Assembly (NCBI GenBank): GCA_905221605.1
Contig: CAJNDS010002495.1
Location: 275,214-339,213 of the forward strand
Origin: Symbiodinium natans
Lineage: Eukaryota > Sar > Dinophyceae > Suessiales > Symbiodiniaceae
Length of the DNA stretch: 64,000 bases
Direction: 5' to 3'
In this document: positions 19,201 through 27,389 of the stretch, in pieces
How positions within the stretch are numbered: position 1 is the stretch's first letter
Layout of the letters: each line of letters begins with the position of its first letter
Notes under the pieces: generated by a model
The model's input: the letters and a program-made list of their open reading frames with translations, nothing else
The model's database searches: none
What the model was told of the DNA's origin: nothing
Program-made: the position numbers and the translations under genes

Positions 19201-20819
19201 TCCCTGATGAAGGACGGTTCACTTTGGACGACCTTCAACGAGCCATTCAAAAAAGTAAAGGCGGAAAGGCTCCGGGACCGGACCAGGTGAGGAACGAGCT
19301 GTTTATGCTATTAGACAGGGAAGGAGAAGCAGCGGTCTTGAGTATCTACAACAGATGTTGGGAGGAAGGCGACATCCCGGGACCATGGGCCGAAGCAATA
19401 GTAGTGTCAATATATAAGGGTAAAGGTCTAGACACAGACGTCACCAACTATCGACCCATTTCTTTACTTAACACCATTTACAAAATATACGCTGCTATGC
19501 TGCAACACCGCCTCGCAAAATCAAGTGAGCATTTCCTTCGCAGTCGACAGTACGGTTTTCGAGAAGGTAGAGGCACACAACAGCCCATATTTGTTTTACG
19601 CCGCGCCATGGAGTGGGCGGAAATGACAAATAAACCATTACAACTATTATTCCTAGACTGGAAGCAGGCCTTTGACTCACTCGACCACACCGCCATGCTC
19701 GAAGCGTTGCGCCGTTTCGGTGTTTCAGAACTTATGCTCAAGACAATACAGGCTATATATCAGTCTCCAACCTTTTACACCAGAGGACCCGATCACACCG
19801 CCGCAGCAGGCTCTGTACACTCAGGTATTAGGCAAGGATGTCCCCTAAGCCCATACCTATTTATTATAGTACTCACAGTCATGCTTGCGGATGTTGATAA
19901 CGACTTACTACTCCAAGGCACGCCCACCAACACCTGGTCAGAAGGCTATCCAACGTTCGATTTAGAGTATGCGGATGACACATTGTTGTTAGCTTTGACC
20001 ACACCGCAGATGCAGGACATTCTCACATCATTAGAGTCAGTAGCACATGAATACGGTATGCACCTAAATAAAACCAAGACTGAGCTCCTAATCAATCCCG
20101 ATCGCCCCTCCTCTCCGCTGTACTTTACGGATGGCGCGGCCGTCCCGACCACACCGCAAATCAAGTATTTAGGCACCAGGATCACATGGAAAAAACCCTT
20201 TGACGCCGCATTCTTACATAGAGCAGCTATAGCCGAGGAAGCATTTAAGAAGCTCCGCTTAGTATGGAACAGTAGCCTTTCCCAGGCGGTACGTTTACGT
20301 ATTTTCCAGTCTACCTTCACGCCCACACTTATTTACGCGTTGGATACCCTCACTCTTACGCAAAAACAACTAGACAGGGTGGATGCTTTCTTCATTCGGT
20401 TCCTAAGAAGAGTGGTTCGCGTCAAAGCATCCTACTACTCCCGCATCCCAAACACGGAAGTTATGCGCAAAGCAGGATATCCAACCCTACCATCTACACA
20501 CATCCTCAACGCCCAGCATAAAACCCTTAAACAAGTATTTATGGCCCCCAGAGCGGAACCAACACACAGTGTGGTTTTTACAGCTGCCTTTAAGGACCGT
20601 ATTCTAGCACAAGGAAGACGTCGCGGAATGCAGATACCATACTGGTTAGAAGTCCTCACTAAAAGATTTTATCCGCAGTATTGGGATCCTGACCACACCG
20701 CCCGTACCCGCACCCTAGGCCCACACTTCAAGTACGTCGAAATAGCTAGGGTCATTCGGGAGTCAGACAGTTCCGGGAGGGCGCCAAAGCGCGCAGCTGC
20801 ATCGCGCGCGCGGCCCTGA
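16224..20819 (+). CDS. LINE ORF2: AP-like endonuclease, RNase H, reverse transcriptase
   Basis: 1531 codons from ATG at 16224. Residues 1-305 are basic, proline-rich and unassigned. The endonuclease (about 310-620) shows SQNVQGM, LTGDFN, LDHTF and PSDHYLL; the expected catalytic Glu is Gly (SGTK, 17256-17258). RNase H (about 675-825) shows YTDGSG, NNTGEL, YSDSQ and NEKADALAN. The reverse transcriptase (about 960-1310) shows GGKAPGPD, LFLDWKQAFD, GIRQGCPLSP and EYADDT (19965-19982), so its catalytic residues are intact. A thumb and tail follow. Classical LINEs place RNase H after the reverse transcriptase; here it lies before. The DHTA tetrapeptide recurs through all domains. Confidence 0.9.
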   Translation: MLTTLPDILRVRAQSKVLHVSLSLRTCTPPLKLSNRRRGANDHTPIQPGVNSLSFLTPDLDPTKNQAQRLCSQRTRNKLMHAITGNTTTTTRPKLTLRLEALLPISPIPNLQYSKYTLLQFRGVCRESPPLFRLESSVNLSETTPPSVTPLKSSPSRTGRRRRTRLANGTWHNFKPLRRGTHPRIRRIRGIHPQLEYRRPPPPRGKPGSPFGEHEECPHKGGCHIDRPRGVNARRTSRRCYRQWQQACKNTKALRADSSAATPPQSTKAPQNRAQWFRTNVLWQQKITRKKKPKQNGPQTTPPLAYNRKLRVGSQNVQGMADTLKLKNLLLMMKEHNLDVMFLSGTKSTSYYSYTSEQHLVVLSGNNKDKHSGVGVIVSPDIRPHLADIVQVNNRLIHIILNKRGGRIHLLGAYAPHSGHDHDTVRQPFWESLEEYVAKIPQPEPVYLTGDFNVRFQAQHKHDEGVTGPFTYGKGSQAIDHTAQSNRSLCVRTMLLLDMLEVASYKTPNPVHHITFRDKTAPPKDWSQYVLDPLIMQQVYSELHRVMPSQSLEVAARIRSFLPLAQPLPPPRVDPSPDPVRFQRLDHTFTRRQWLSSVNSCRSKLHTGYPSDHYLLVMELQVKLARRDPPPPKPPEFDFSRVSIDQRLAYNAQIRGSPQSSRKDGSSDPDHTARMSFYTDGSGTGGRCTKTTPAGWGWCTKQHGEWITARGRVETDHTARFYYGAQVGSNNTGELTAIIEALLYALEQGCGRVDIYSDSQWAINVITGRWRAKSHKTLVGRAHTLSTQAGMTVSFHWVKAHAGTEGNEKADALANAGRTQGRNGGSNMVPPDTPPQDHTPTMSADTMVHAMKQAAADHFPYKERRAHTPWIKDHTLQLLAQARAAQAEGHEDWKTQRNKAKRAARRDRIDWVHDQLLADPDASHSPLWNAVRRQKKGFVGKKSHLIVNGKPVPWSKSHAAFRDHLEGSQWAPPNIPDHTAARRKARPGLRPQLPDEGRFTLDDLQRAIQKSKGGKAPGPDQVRNELFMLLDREGEAAVLSIYNRCWEEGDIPGPWAEAIVVSIYKGKGLDTDVTNYRPISLLNTIYKIYAAMLQHRLAKSSEHFLRSRQYGFREGRGTQQPIFVLRRAMEWAEMTNKPLQLLFLDWKQAFDSLDHTAMLEALRRFGVSELMLKTIQAIYQSPTFYTRGPDHTAAAGSVHSGIRQGCPLSPYLFIIVLTVMLADVDNDLLLQGTPTNTWSEGYPTFDLEYADDTLLLALTTPQMQDILTSLESVAHEYGMHLNKTKTELLINPDRPSSPLYFTDGAAVPTTPQIKYLGTRITWKKPFDAAFLHRAAIAEEAFKKLRLVWNSSLSQAVRLRIFQSTFTPTLIYALDTLTLTQKQLDRVDAFFIRFLRRVVRVKASYYSRIPNTEVMRKAGYPTLPSTHILNAQHKTLKQVFMAPRAEPTHSVVFTAAFKDRILAQGRRRGMQIPYWLEVLTKRFYPQYWDPDHTARTRTLGPHFKYVEIARVIRESDSSGRAPKRAAASRARP

Positions 20820-20820
20820 C

Positions 20821-20831
20821 AAAAAAAAAAA
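20821..20831 (+). other. A11 tail of the LINE
   Basis: Eleven A residues directly after the ORF2 stop codon and before the 3' target-site duplication; the last two may belong to the duplication. Confidence 0.85.
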
Positions 20832-20842
20832 TCCACCTAGGG
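20830..20842 (+). repeat. Target-site duplication of the LINE, 3' copy
   Basis: AATCCACCTAGGG, the match of 14535-14547, in the same reading phase of the interrupted gene. Confidence 0.9.
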
Positions 20843-23800
20843 TCTGCTGGCCGGACAATAGTCCTCGCCCTCCCATACCGCCGATTCCTCCACGTGTTGG
20901 CGAATACCCAGTGGGTGCGGTAAGTAGGATTGAGCCGCGACTTCCACATGGGAGGCCACCTCCCGCGCCAGTTGCAGCCGACCTGCCACCGTGGCAGGTC
21001 CCTAGCCACCCAGGTCCACAGGTCCTTGCGGCGACCGCAATGCAGGCTATATGCCAGCTTCGCACTCTCAGTGCTGACCATGCGCCGGGGCCTCCGGAGC
21101 CTGAGGATCTCGCGCAGGCACTAGAAAGTAATCAGAATTTCCCTGAGCCCACCCCTAGCGGCGTCCTGCCATTGAGATTGGCCTCTGGAGCCATTTCTGG
21201 CGAACCGCCTGAGCCGCAAGGTCTCCACCCAGAGATCGACTACACTGCACTACTCGGCTGCCTACTTCCACAGCTCCGGGCTGCTGAGTCCGCAGGAGCC
21301 CATGTCCTGCTCTTAGTCACGGACAGTCGCTGCTTCTTGTCTATTCCGCATTTCCCCTACTTTGTCCGGCATTTGGTAGCACGCATGCAGTGGGAAGGCC
21401 CGTTTAAAGAGAGGTGGTTTCCCATCTTGGTAAACACCAAGGAAGCGGGGTTAGCTTCTGTGCACTTTACGTGGGCGGGGCCCGAAATTCTGGCAGTCCT
21501 CAGAGTCCTTGCGCCAGGGGTGGTCTTGATGTTGCTTGACCATGACACCTTGTTCACTGCCAGGTGGGAAGCAGAAGAGCTGCGAAGGTTTGCAGTCCTC
21601 GATCTACTGCCCAATACCCTCTCGACGGAGTCACTGGGCAGCATGGAAGTCGAGACGGACGAGACACAGCCCTGTGGCTCGCTTCCAGCCTCGCCGTGGA
21701 GTTGCTCGCCGGACGGGTCCATACCGTGTGGGGCCCGATCGCCAAACTCAATTGGCATGGTTTGTGCGTCCGAGGACCAGCTTGAAGCAAATGGGGGATT
21801 GGTCATCTTCTACCCGAATGCTCCGGACGGCAAAACTCCCCGGCCCCCTCGCTTTTGCATCCCTAGCAACGTCGCTAGTGCGGTGACCTCCATTGGTACT
21901 GCGTTGAGCCGAGCCCTGCAGCTAGTCATCATGCCCAGTGAAGTGCCCACTCCATTGCCTGGTATGCATGAGCAGGTGCCGTTGGACCAGATCCATTATC
22001 GGCAATGTCTACGCAACACCCCTCTTGCCGGAACCACTGCTCACAAGCATTCTGACTTTGTGTTTGCGTGGGCACTTTTAGGAAGATACATACATGAAGT
22101 TGCGTGGAAAGCGGCCGACCTTAATACTGGCCGGCCAGCGCCAGACATCCAGTTTGGCGCCTCCCCAGTCAGGCAGGTCAGAGGGGTCAAAACATGGGGA
22201 CAAGGCCCGTATGAACAGGGATTTCTTCCCTTGCTCAGGGGTTACGGCGGCTTGCACTCCCGTTTGGCAATCCTACCTGGTCCTGACTTATTCATGGCGA
22301 ACCGATACGCCGAGGTTATACCCCCTCCTTTTGTGCATGGATATGGTGCCAAAGGCAAAAACATCTTGCCGCAGTGGGGGAGTGTGGTACGGCTGCCTAC
22401 TCTGCCCGAGTCGGTCTGGGGCAACGGGGACACCGTCCCTCTGTGGGCCTCTGTTGGGAAAAAGGGCAGTGGACCAGTGCGGCTCCAGCTCTTCCCTGGA
22501 GTCCTCATGTTTTGGAAGAAAGATGCCCTATCTTCCTGCAGGGCCACCCCGAAATGGCGCAGTCGACCCAATACCCCAACTGGGCCGCTTGCTCTTCTTG
22601 CTGCCGCTGCGCATGCTTGGCTGGCCCAGGTGGATCTGCCGTGGCCTCTCTTTGCTGCAGACATAAAGGTCACGCCGCTGGGCCTCAGTCAATACTGGGA
22701 TGATGGACTTGCCATGCGTGTGCAACAAGCCCTGGCAGCCTTTGCCTTTCCTGCCTACCAGTACCCGCCCCCAAAGCCTCACCTAACCCCCTCAGGGGAA
22801 TGTCGGTCGCTCTTCATTAGCGGGATGCATGGGAAGGCCGAGAATGCGCCCTCCACTGTGTCGGGTAGCATCATTCACACAGCCAATTCCTATGCACTCA
22901 CTGGCTTAGAAATGGAAACAGTCCGGGACAACCAGGGCAAAAAAGTCCGATATGAGGACACACAACGCCCGTTGTTGCTTTCGACCAGCGGTAATGCCGC
23001 ACATGCACTGCTGCTCCTGCCCCAAGCCGCCCAGCTGTGGGCACGTGCTCTGTACCCTCAGGTCGAAGGATGCGGTCTGCCAGCGGCGGTTCGTGCTAGA
23101 ATCAGCTCGGTAGAAGCCTCCCTGACAATGTGCCCGGCCCTAGCTCACTTGCACATGCCACATACTGCTGCGCTGACCGCTCTGCATGTGGGCCTCGCCG
23201 CGGGGAGAGCTGGCGAGTGCAAACTGTGCGTTACGGGTTTCTCTGCTGGGTCGTATACGGGCGCTGCTGTGGCTATCGCTTGGCATGAGCGCCAAAAGCT
23301 TCCTGACTGCAAGGGCGATTTTGTCCACATCAAGGCACGTTTGGGCGGCATTGCCATGCCACGGGCCATGCTGCAATATATCCTGGGTTCGGAATTGCGG
23401 CACGCTGTTAGTCTTGTCCATCATGAGAGCGACCAGCTTTGTATCTTCCGGCCCAGCCAGGCAGCAAGGATGCAAGCGATTGGCGCGGGAGCGCGTCTCT
23501 ACTACTTCACTGGACCTGAGTCACTTGGCAGTGGTGGACACTCTTATGGTCACTTTGTCCAAAGTGAAGAGCTATTCCAGCTCACGCCGGGGGATTATGT
23601 GCATAAGGAATTGACTAAAAAGATTTGTGGCCTGGCCGACCCCCGGATGGATCGCACAGTGCGGGCAGGTTTGATGGGGGTTGCGTGTGGCTCTGTCCAG
23701 CTTTCGGATAAGTCTAAAACTTTCATCAACTCCGTGCTGGGACGGCAAATCAAACGCCCCGATCTGGAGGCTTTTCTCCGGATACCTTCCGCTGAGAACC

Positions 23801-25320
23801 GGAGCATTGCCAGTCTCCGTGCTGACTGTGCCCAAGTCCTCCTGACGGATGCCAAGCCGCATCTGGCTGATTTGCCGCCCCCGTATCATGAACTTGGTCC
23901 CACGATGAAGCTTGTTTTGGGTATGTGGCTCCCCCACCTGTCGTTAGAACGCCTGGTTGACATGCTGGGTTATCAGTTTTTAGCCATGGCCTCGGAAGCA
24001 GAAATCGAGGAGGAGCCCTCGGAACAGTATCACTACCCAGAGCAAGCTGCGGTCAAGCGGGCCGCCGCCCCTGTGGCGATAAAGCCCGGCACGCAGACGT
24101 GGCCAATCTGCCTTCTCCATCGAGTTTACCCACGAGCGTCGGTCATGCTCCTTACACCGGAGTTGGCGGATGTCCCTGACTGGGCTACAAAGTGGTTTGC
24201 TGTTGCTGGTAAAGTGCCGGCCAAGGGCACTGCTTTGCTGGTTACCTTGAGAGAAGACAAGGGAGATGTGGCCTACCCAGGCATGTTTATCGAGCTCCTT
24301 GCCCCGAAGAAGCTTTCCACCGGCCCTGGAGAAAGTAAGGCCATGCAGCCAGTCAATATAACCATTGCCCTGCTCTTGACTGATGAACAGCACAACCAAT
24401 TCGCGCAACGACCCTCATTGCCGAGAGTCAGCCAGCTTGAAGTTCTGCCCGGAGGAGCCTCTACCCCGCTTTGGGATGCCCTGTTACACATGCCTAGGGA
24501 AAGGCAACATGTTGCATTGGGCGTTCCGCTAGAAGACTCGCCTCTTGATGCCATCCGGCAGCCACATTGGTTGCCGGGCTTTCTCACGGATCTAGTGCTT
24601 GTCCTCATTTTCGGGCTGGTGGTGAGAGGGAACTGGCACGACACATGGGCACAGCTCATTCACCCGGAGGTCTGCCAAGTCTTCAGAGGCAAGCACGCAA
24701 CGCAAGCTGCGCAGGCATCGCCTACTGCGGGTCCGGGGGCTTCCAACACCTTGCAAAGCATCCTTAACCTTTGGCTTGCGGAGGAACAAACCTATCGCAA
24801 AGAATGGACGCCGACGCTGCTGAGTGGCGTGTTAGCCACGCTGCCTGACTCTCCGCTGCCCGGCCAGGAGGACGCCCGGACTCCTGCGCTGTGGCATGCG
24901 GAGCGTCTACGCATGTCCCAGGACTCGTTGAGTAACGAGCACGATCCGAGGACTCGCGCCAGCATCTTTGCGCTCGCAGTTGGTCCCGCCTTCCTTACGT
25001 GCCTCTGTGATACCTTTTGGGGGGCGGATGGACACCTGGCAGCGCTGCTGGGAGCGTGCTCGTACGGCCTGGCCGCTAATCGTACTTCTGTATTCATAAC
25101 GGGGGCGCCTGGCAGCGGGAAGACACGATCCTGCGCGTTTTTAGGAGTTCTTCTTGCGTGCCTGACGAACCGGCTCACCCTGTACACCGCTCATGGCAAT
25201 GAATCGGTTCGTGCCTATGTCGAGGCGGTTGATAGGCTCACGACTGCTAGCAATGAATTTGTTCGCAGCCGCATCGTTCGCATACCGGGTAACAAGGAGA
25301 AGGACACACATCCCCTTTGA
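20843..25320 (+). pseudogene. Main part of the hydrolase-helicase gene (alpha/beta hydrolase, helicase motif I)
   Basis: About 1490 open codons continuing the frame of 14052-14547. The N-terminal part is proline-rich, then a domain with VVLMLLDHDTLF (near 21530). A later segment near 23235 reads VTGFSAGSYTGAA, a good nucleophile elbow of an alpha/beta hydrolase (GFSAGS), followed by HSYGHF (near 23540) as a candidate catalytic histidine. The last ~80 codons carry ITGAPGSGKT (25101-25125), a Walker A motif, followed by LTLYTAHGNESVRAYVEAV. The frame stops at 25318-25320, but the helicase continues in another frame, so a one-base shift near 25305-25315 (at CCCC) is likely. Fusion of a hydrolase and a helicase in one polypeptide is unusual; cellular role unknown. 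Confidence 0.6.
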
Positions 25321-25321
25321 T

Positions 25322-27037
25322 GTGCACGATTTGTACCGGGGGCTACTTGTAGCCACGACGCATGGTACGATTGTGGCAAGGCTTAGCTTTCCCTACTCGC
25401 AGCTCATTAACCGTCTAAAGGATGTTGAGTTGCTCCTCCGAGATGAAGCCCAGCAATTGGGCACACCGGGTTCCAACACCATCCTGGCGCACATCAAGCA
25501 TGCACTCGATGTCATGATTGGCGACCACAGACAGCCCGCTGGAGGATCGCGGCCCAATTACCACTTCGTCACGGAGTTGTTGGAGCAAAAGATTTGTGGT
25601 CTCAATGCGGTCCCTGCCGACCTCCACACGCCAGCCACCTTGCCTGCGGCCCTTTTGCGGCAAACGGAACAAAGTTCCGGCCCGTGGAAAAAGGGGCAAG
25701 GCGAGATGCCCTCTTGGGGCAAGCCCCGCCGTTCCTCTGGAGCGTCAGAAGTGTTGTTCTCAGCGGTCTCGATGCTGGATTCGATTCTCTGTATGAGCAT
25801 CGTCAAACCGAAGCAAGCCGAGACAGTCATGCAGGCCGCCGGGCTGAAGGCCATTGTCGGACCGGCTATCAACCTCTCGCTCTGTTCATCCATGCGCCTC
25901 CCTCCTGAGATTGCTGCCATTCTATACGCATGTCGGTACTCGGAGGCGTGCCGCTTCGATCTGACAGGCGGGGTCCCTCGGCTACTTATGCCACCTGGTC
26001 CCACGATGCAGCACCTGCTCGGGCGGCCACTGCGTAGCTTTGCAGGCAGGTGGATGGAAACGTGCCGATGGGTACGGGTGCCAGATCAGGATGAGACCCA
26101 AACCAAATTAGGCAGAAGCTACGACCTCAGCATGGTCCTGGCGGACATTGTGCTCACTTTTGGGCACCAGGTTTATCCTGACTCCCCTATCGGGATGGTC
26201 TCTCAGTATGCCAGGATTGTTACTCAAATGAAGTTTATGCTGCAGTCGAGTCTCCCCGCAGACCCACTGGGCGATGACGATATGAGCCTACTTGAAGCCT
26301 GCCAAACCGCGCAAGATTTCCCGCTGACTGGCGCGCCCACCACTTGGAGCCTTGTGACGTTTCGGACCTTCCTCATGAATCACATAGGGTCCCTTAAACG
26401 CTTCTTCGGCGCTATCACCACGGCTTGCTCCACTGGCCCCACATTTGGGATAGGTGTCTTTGTGACTTGTCGGGCTTCTGGATTCCTGTTTAGTAGCGAG
26501 GCAGGGTTTGCCCGAGCCACCTCCTCCTTCACGAGAGGACTTGGGGCTTTGGTTTTCGTGGCACCGCACTACTCTGATGGTATAGGTGCATGCTTCCAAA
26601 TGGCGGCCTGCGCAACCGGAGGCCTGATTGAATGCGCGGAATATGTGCGCACACAAGCCAGCTTGTGGAGCATGGATGGCCCTGGCGTTGCAAAGGCATT
26701 ACACAAGCAAGCCTTCCGAGAACGGACAGTAGCCAGCATCGTGCTGCCTGCGGAACGCAAAGTAGGGCTGGACCTCTTTGAAGCCCCACCCCTGCATCAA
26801 GCGTGGGCCTTGAAGGCCACCTGGGGAGATAAGCGGGAAGTTCTTTACCGCACACTTAAGCAAGAAGGATGGGGGAGCCCCTCTTTCACTTCCAACTCCT
26901 ACTCGGGCACCATTGCTAGGCTGCAAACGCGCGGCTTCGTCCTGGAGCCCTTGCCCAATGCTGTGTATTGTGTCCCCTTCCAGCCGGTGAGGGAAGGAGA
27001 TGGGGTCGCCCAGTACCTCAGGGGATACCAGCATTAG
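25322..27037 (+). pseudogene. Superfamily 1 helicase, motifs II to VI (continues the upstream gene)
   Basis: The frame is open from about 25193, but protein-like similarity begins at about 25310 (FDVHDLYRG). Motif Ic-like VATTHGTI is followed by LLLRDEAQQLG (near 25441, Walker B, DEAQ type) and MIGDHRQPAGG (near 25521, motif III), then near 26520 ATSSFTRGLGALVFV, a good motif VI with its arginine. This is an SF1 helicase of the UPF1-like kind rather than a Pif1/Helitron type, judged from DEAQQ and GDHRQ. Motifs IV and V are less clear. It would act as an NTP-dependent RNA or DNA unwinding motor. It overlaps the start of the next ORF by about 38 bp. Confidence 0.65.
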
Positions 27038-27389
27038 GACACCGCCCAAGCGGGGATCTGCTCAACGCGCTGACCCGGCTTTCGAACACAAGGCCGGCAT
27101 AATGCGAGCCCCCCGCGGTCTTCACCTCCTACCTGTTCGTACGGGTAAGGCTGCCTCCGAAACTGCGATTGATGTGGACTCTCCGGGAAACAGCCCTGTG
27201 CCCGCGGGTAGTCACAGTCCCGACGTGGTAGCTGCTACTGCGGTCGAGGTTCTTACGCCGCTGCAGTCACCAGCCCAAAGCGAGGCTATCACCAACGCGC
27301 GCCATGGTGAGCGGTGGGGTACACCATGGCTCAAGCCTCGGGCCGCGGGGGTCCATTGCGGCAGCTGTCAGCCCACCTCCGGCAGCTAA
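27000..27389 (+). CDS. Disordered Ser/Pro-rich ORF, probable N-terminus of the next protein
   Basis: ATG at 27000 overlaps the helicase end. The 129 codons are rich in Ser, Pro, Thr and Ala (TPPKRGSAQ; SPGNSPVPAGSHSP). The same composition continues in another frame from 27304, so a frameshift may separate two parts of one protein. A random out-of-frame ORF is the alternative. Confidence 0.3.
   Translation: MGSPSTSGDTSIRTPPKRGSAQRADPAFEHKAGIMRAPRGLHLLPVRTGKAASETAIDVDSPGNSPVPAGSHSPDVVAATAVEVLTPLQSPAQSEAITNARHGERWGTPWLKPRAAGVHCGSCQPTSGS

Larger units (their letters stand above)
14611..20702 (+). repeat. Dispersed 12-mer family GACCACACCGCC inside the LINE
   Basis: Exact copies begin at 15267, 15639, 16649, 17120, 17661, 18231, 18369, 19152, 19683 and 20691. 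Copies differing only in the first bases occur near 14609, 14981, 15864, 16098 and 16194. Further variants are near 14818, 15434, 15709, 16347, 17371, 17979, 18732, 18840, 19791, 19997 and 20147. Most are read as (D/G/S)HTA, but those at 14818, 16649, 17120, 19997 and 20147 are read in another phase as TTP. The conserved unit is therefore nucleotide sequence rather than peptide. Confidence 0.85.
14548..20831 (+). mobile_element. Near full-length LINE (non-LTR retrotransposon)
   Basis: The element has a 13-bp target-site duplication, a short 5' leader, ORF1, a 1531-codon ORF2 with endonuclease, RNase H and reverse transcriptase, and an A11 tail immediately after the ORF2 stop. These are the marks of target-primed reverse transcription. 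ORF1 has one apparent frameshift; ORF2 is open throughout. The perfect duplication and open ORF2 point to a recent insertion. The element carries many copies of a 12-mer GACCACACCGCC that is essentially confined to it. Confidence 0.9.

Noticed and set aside
25081..27037. Helitron helicase
   Set aside because: Motifs are DEAQQ and GDHRQ of UPF1-like type; no Rep/HUH motif (HxH) was seen in the neighbouring frames.
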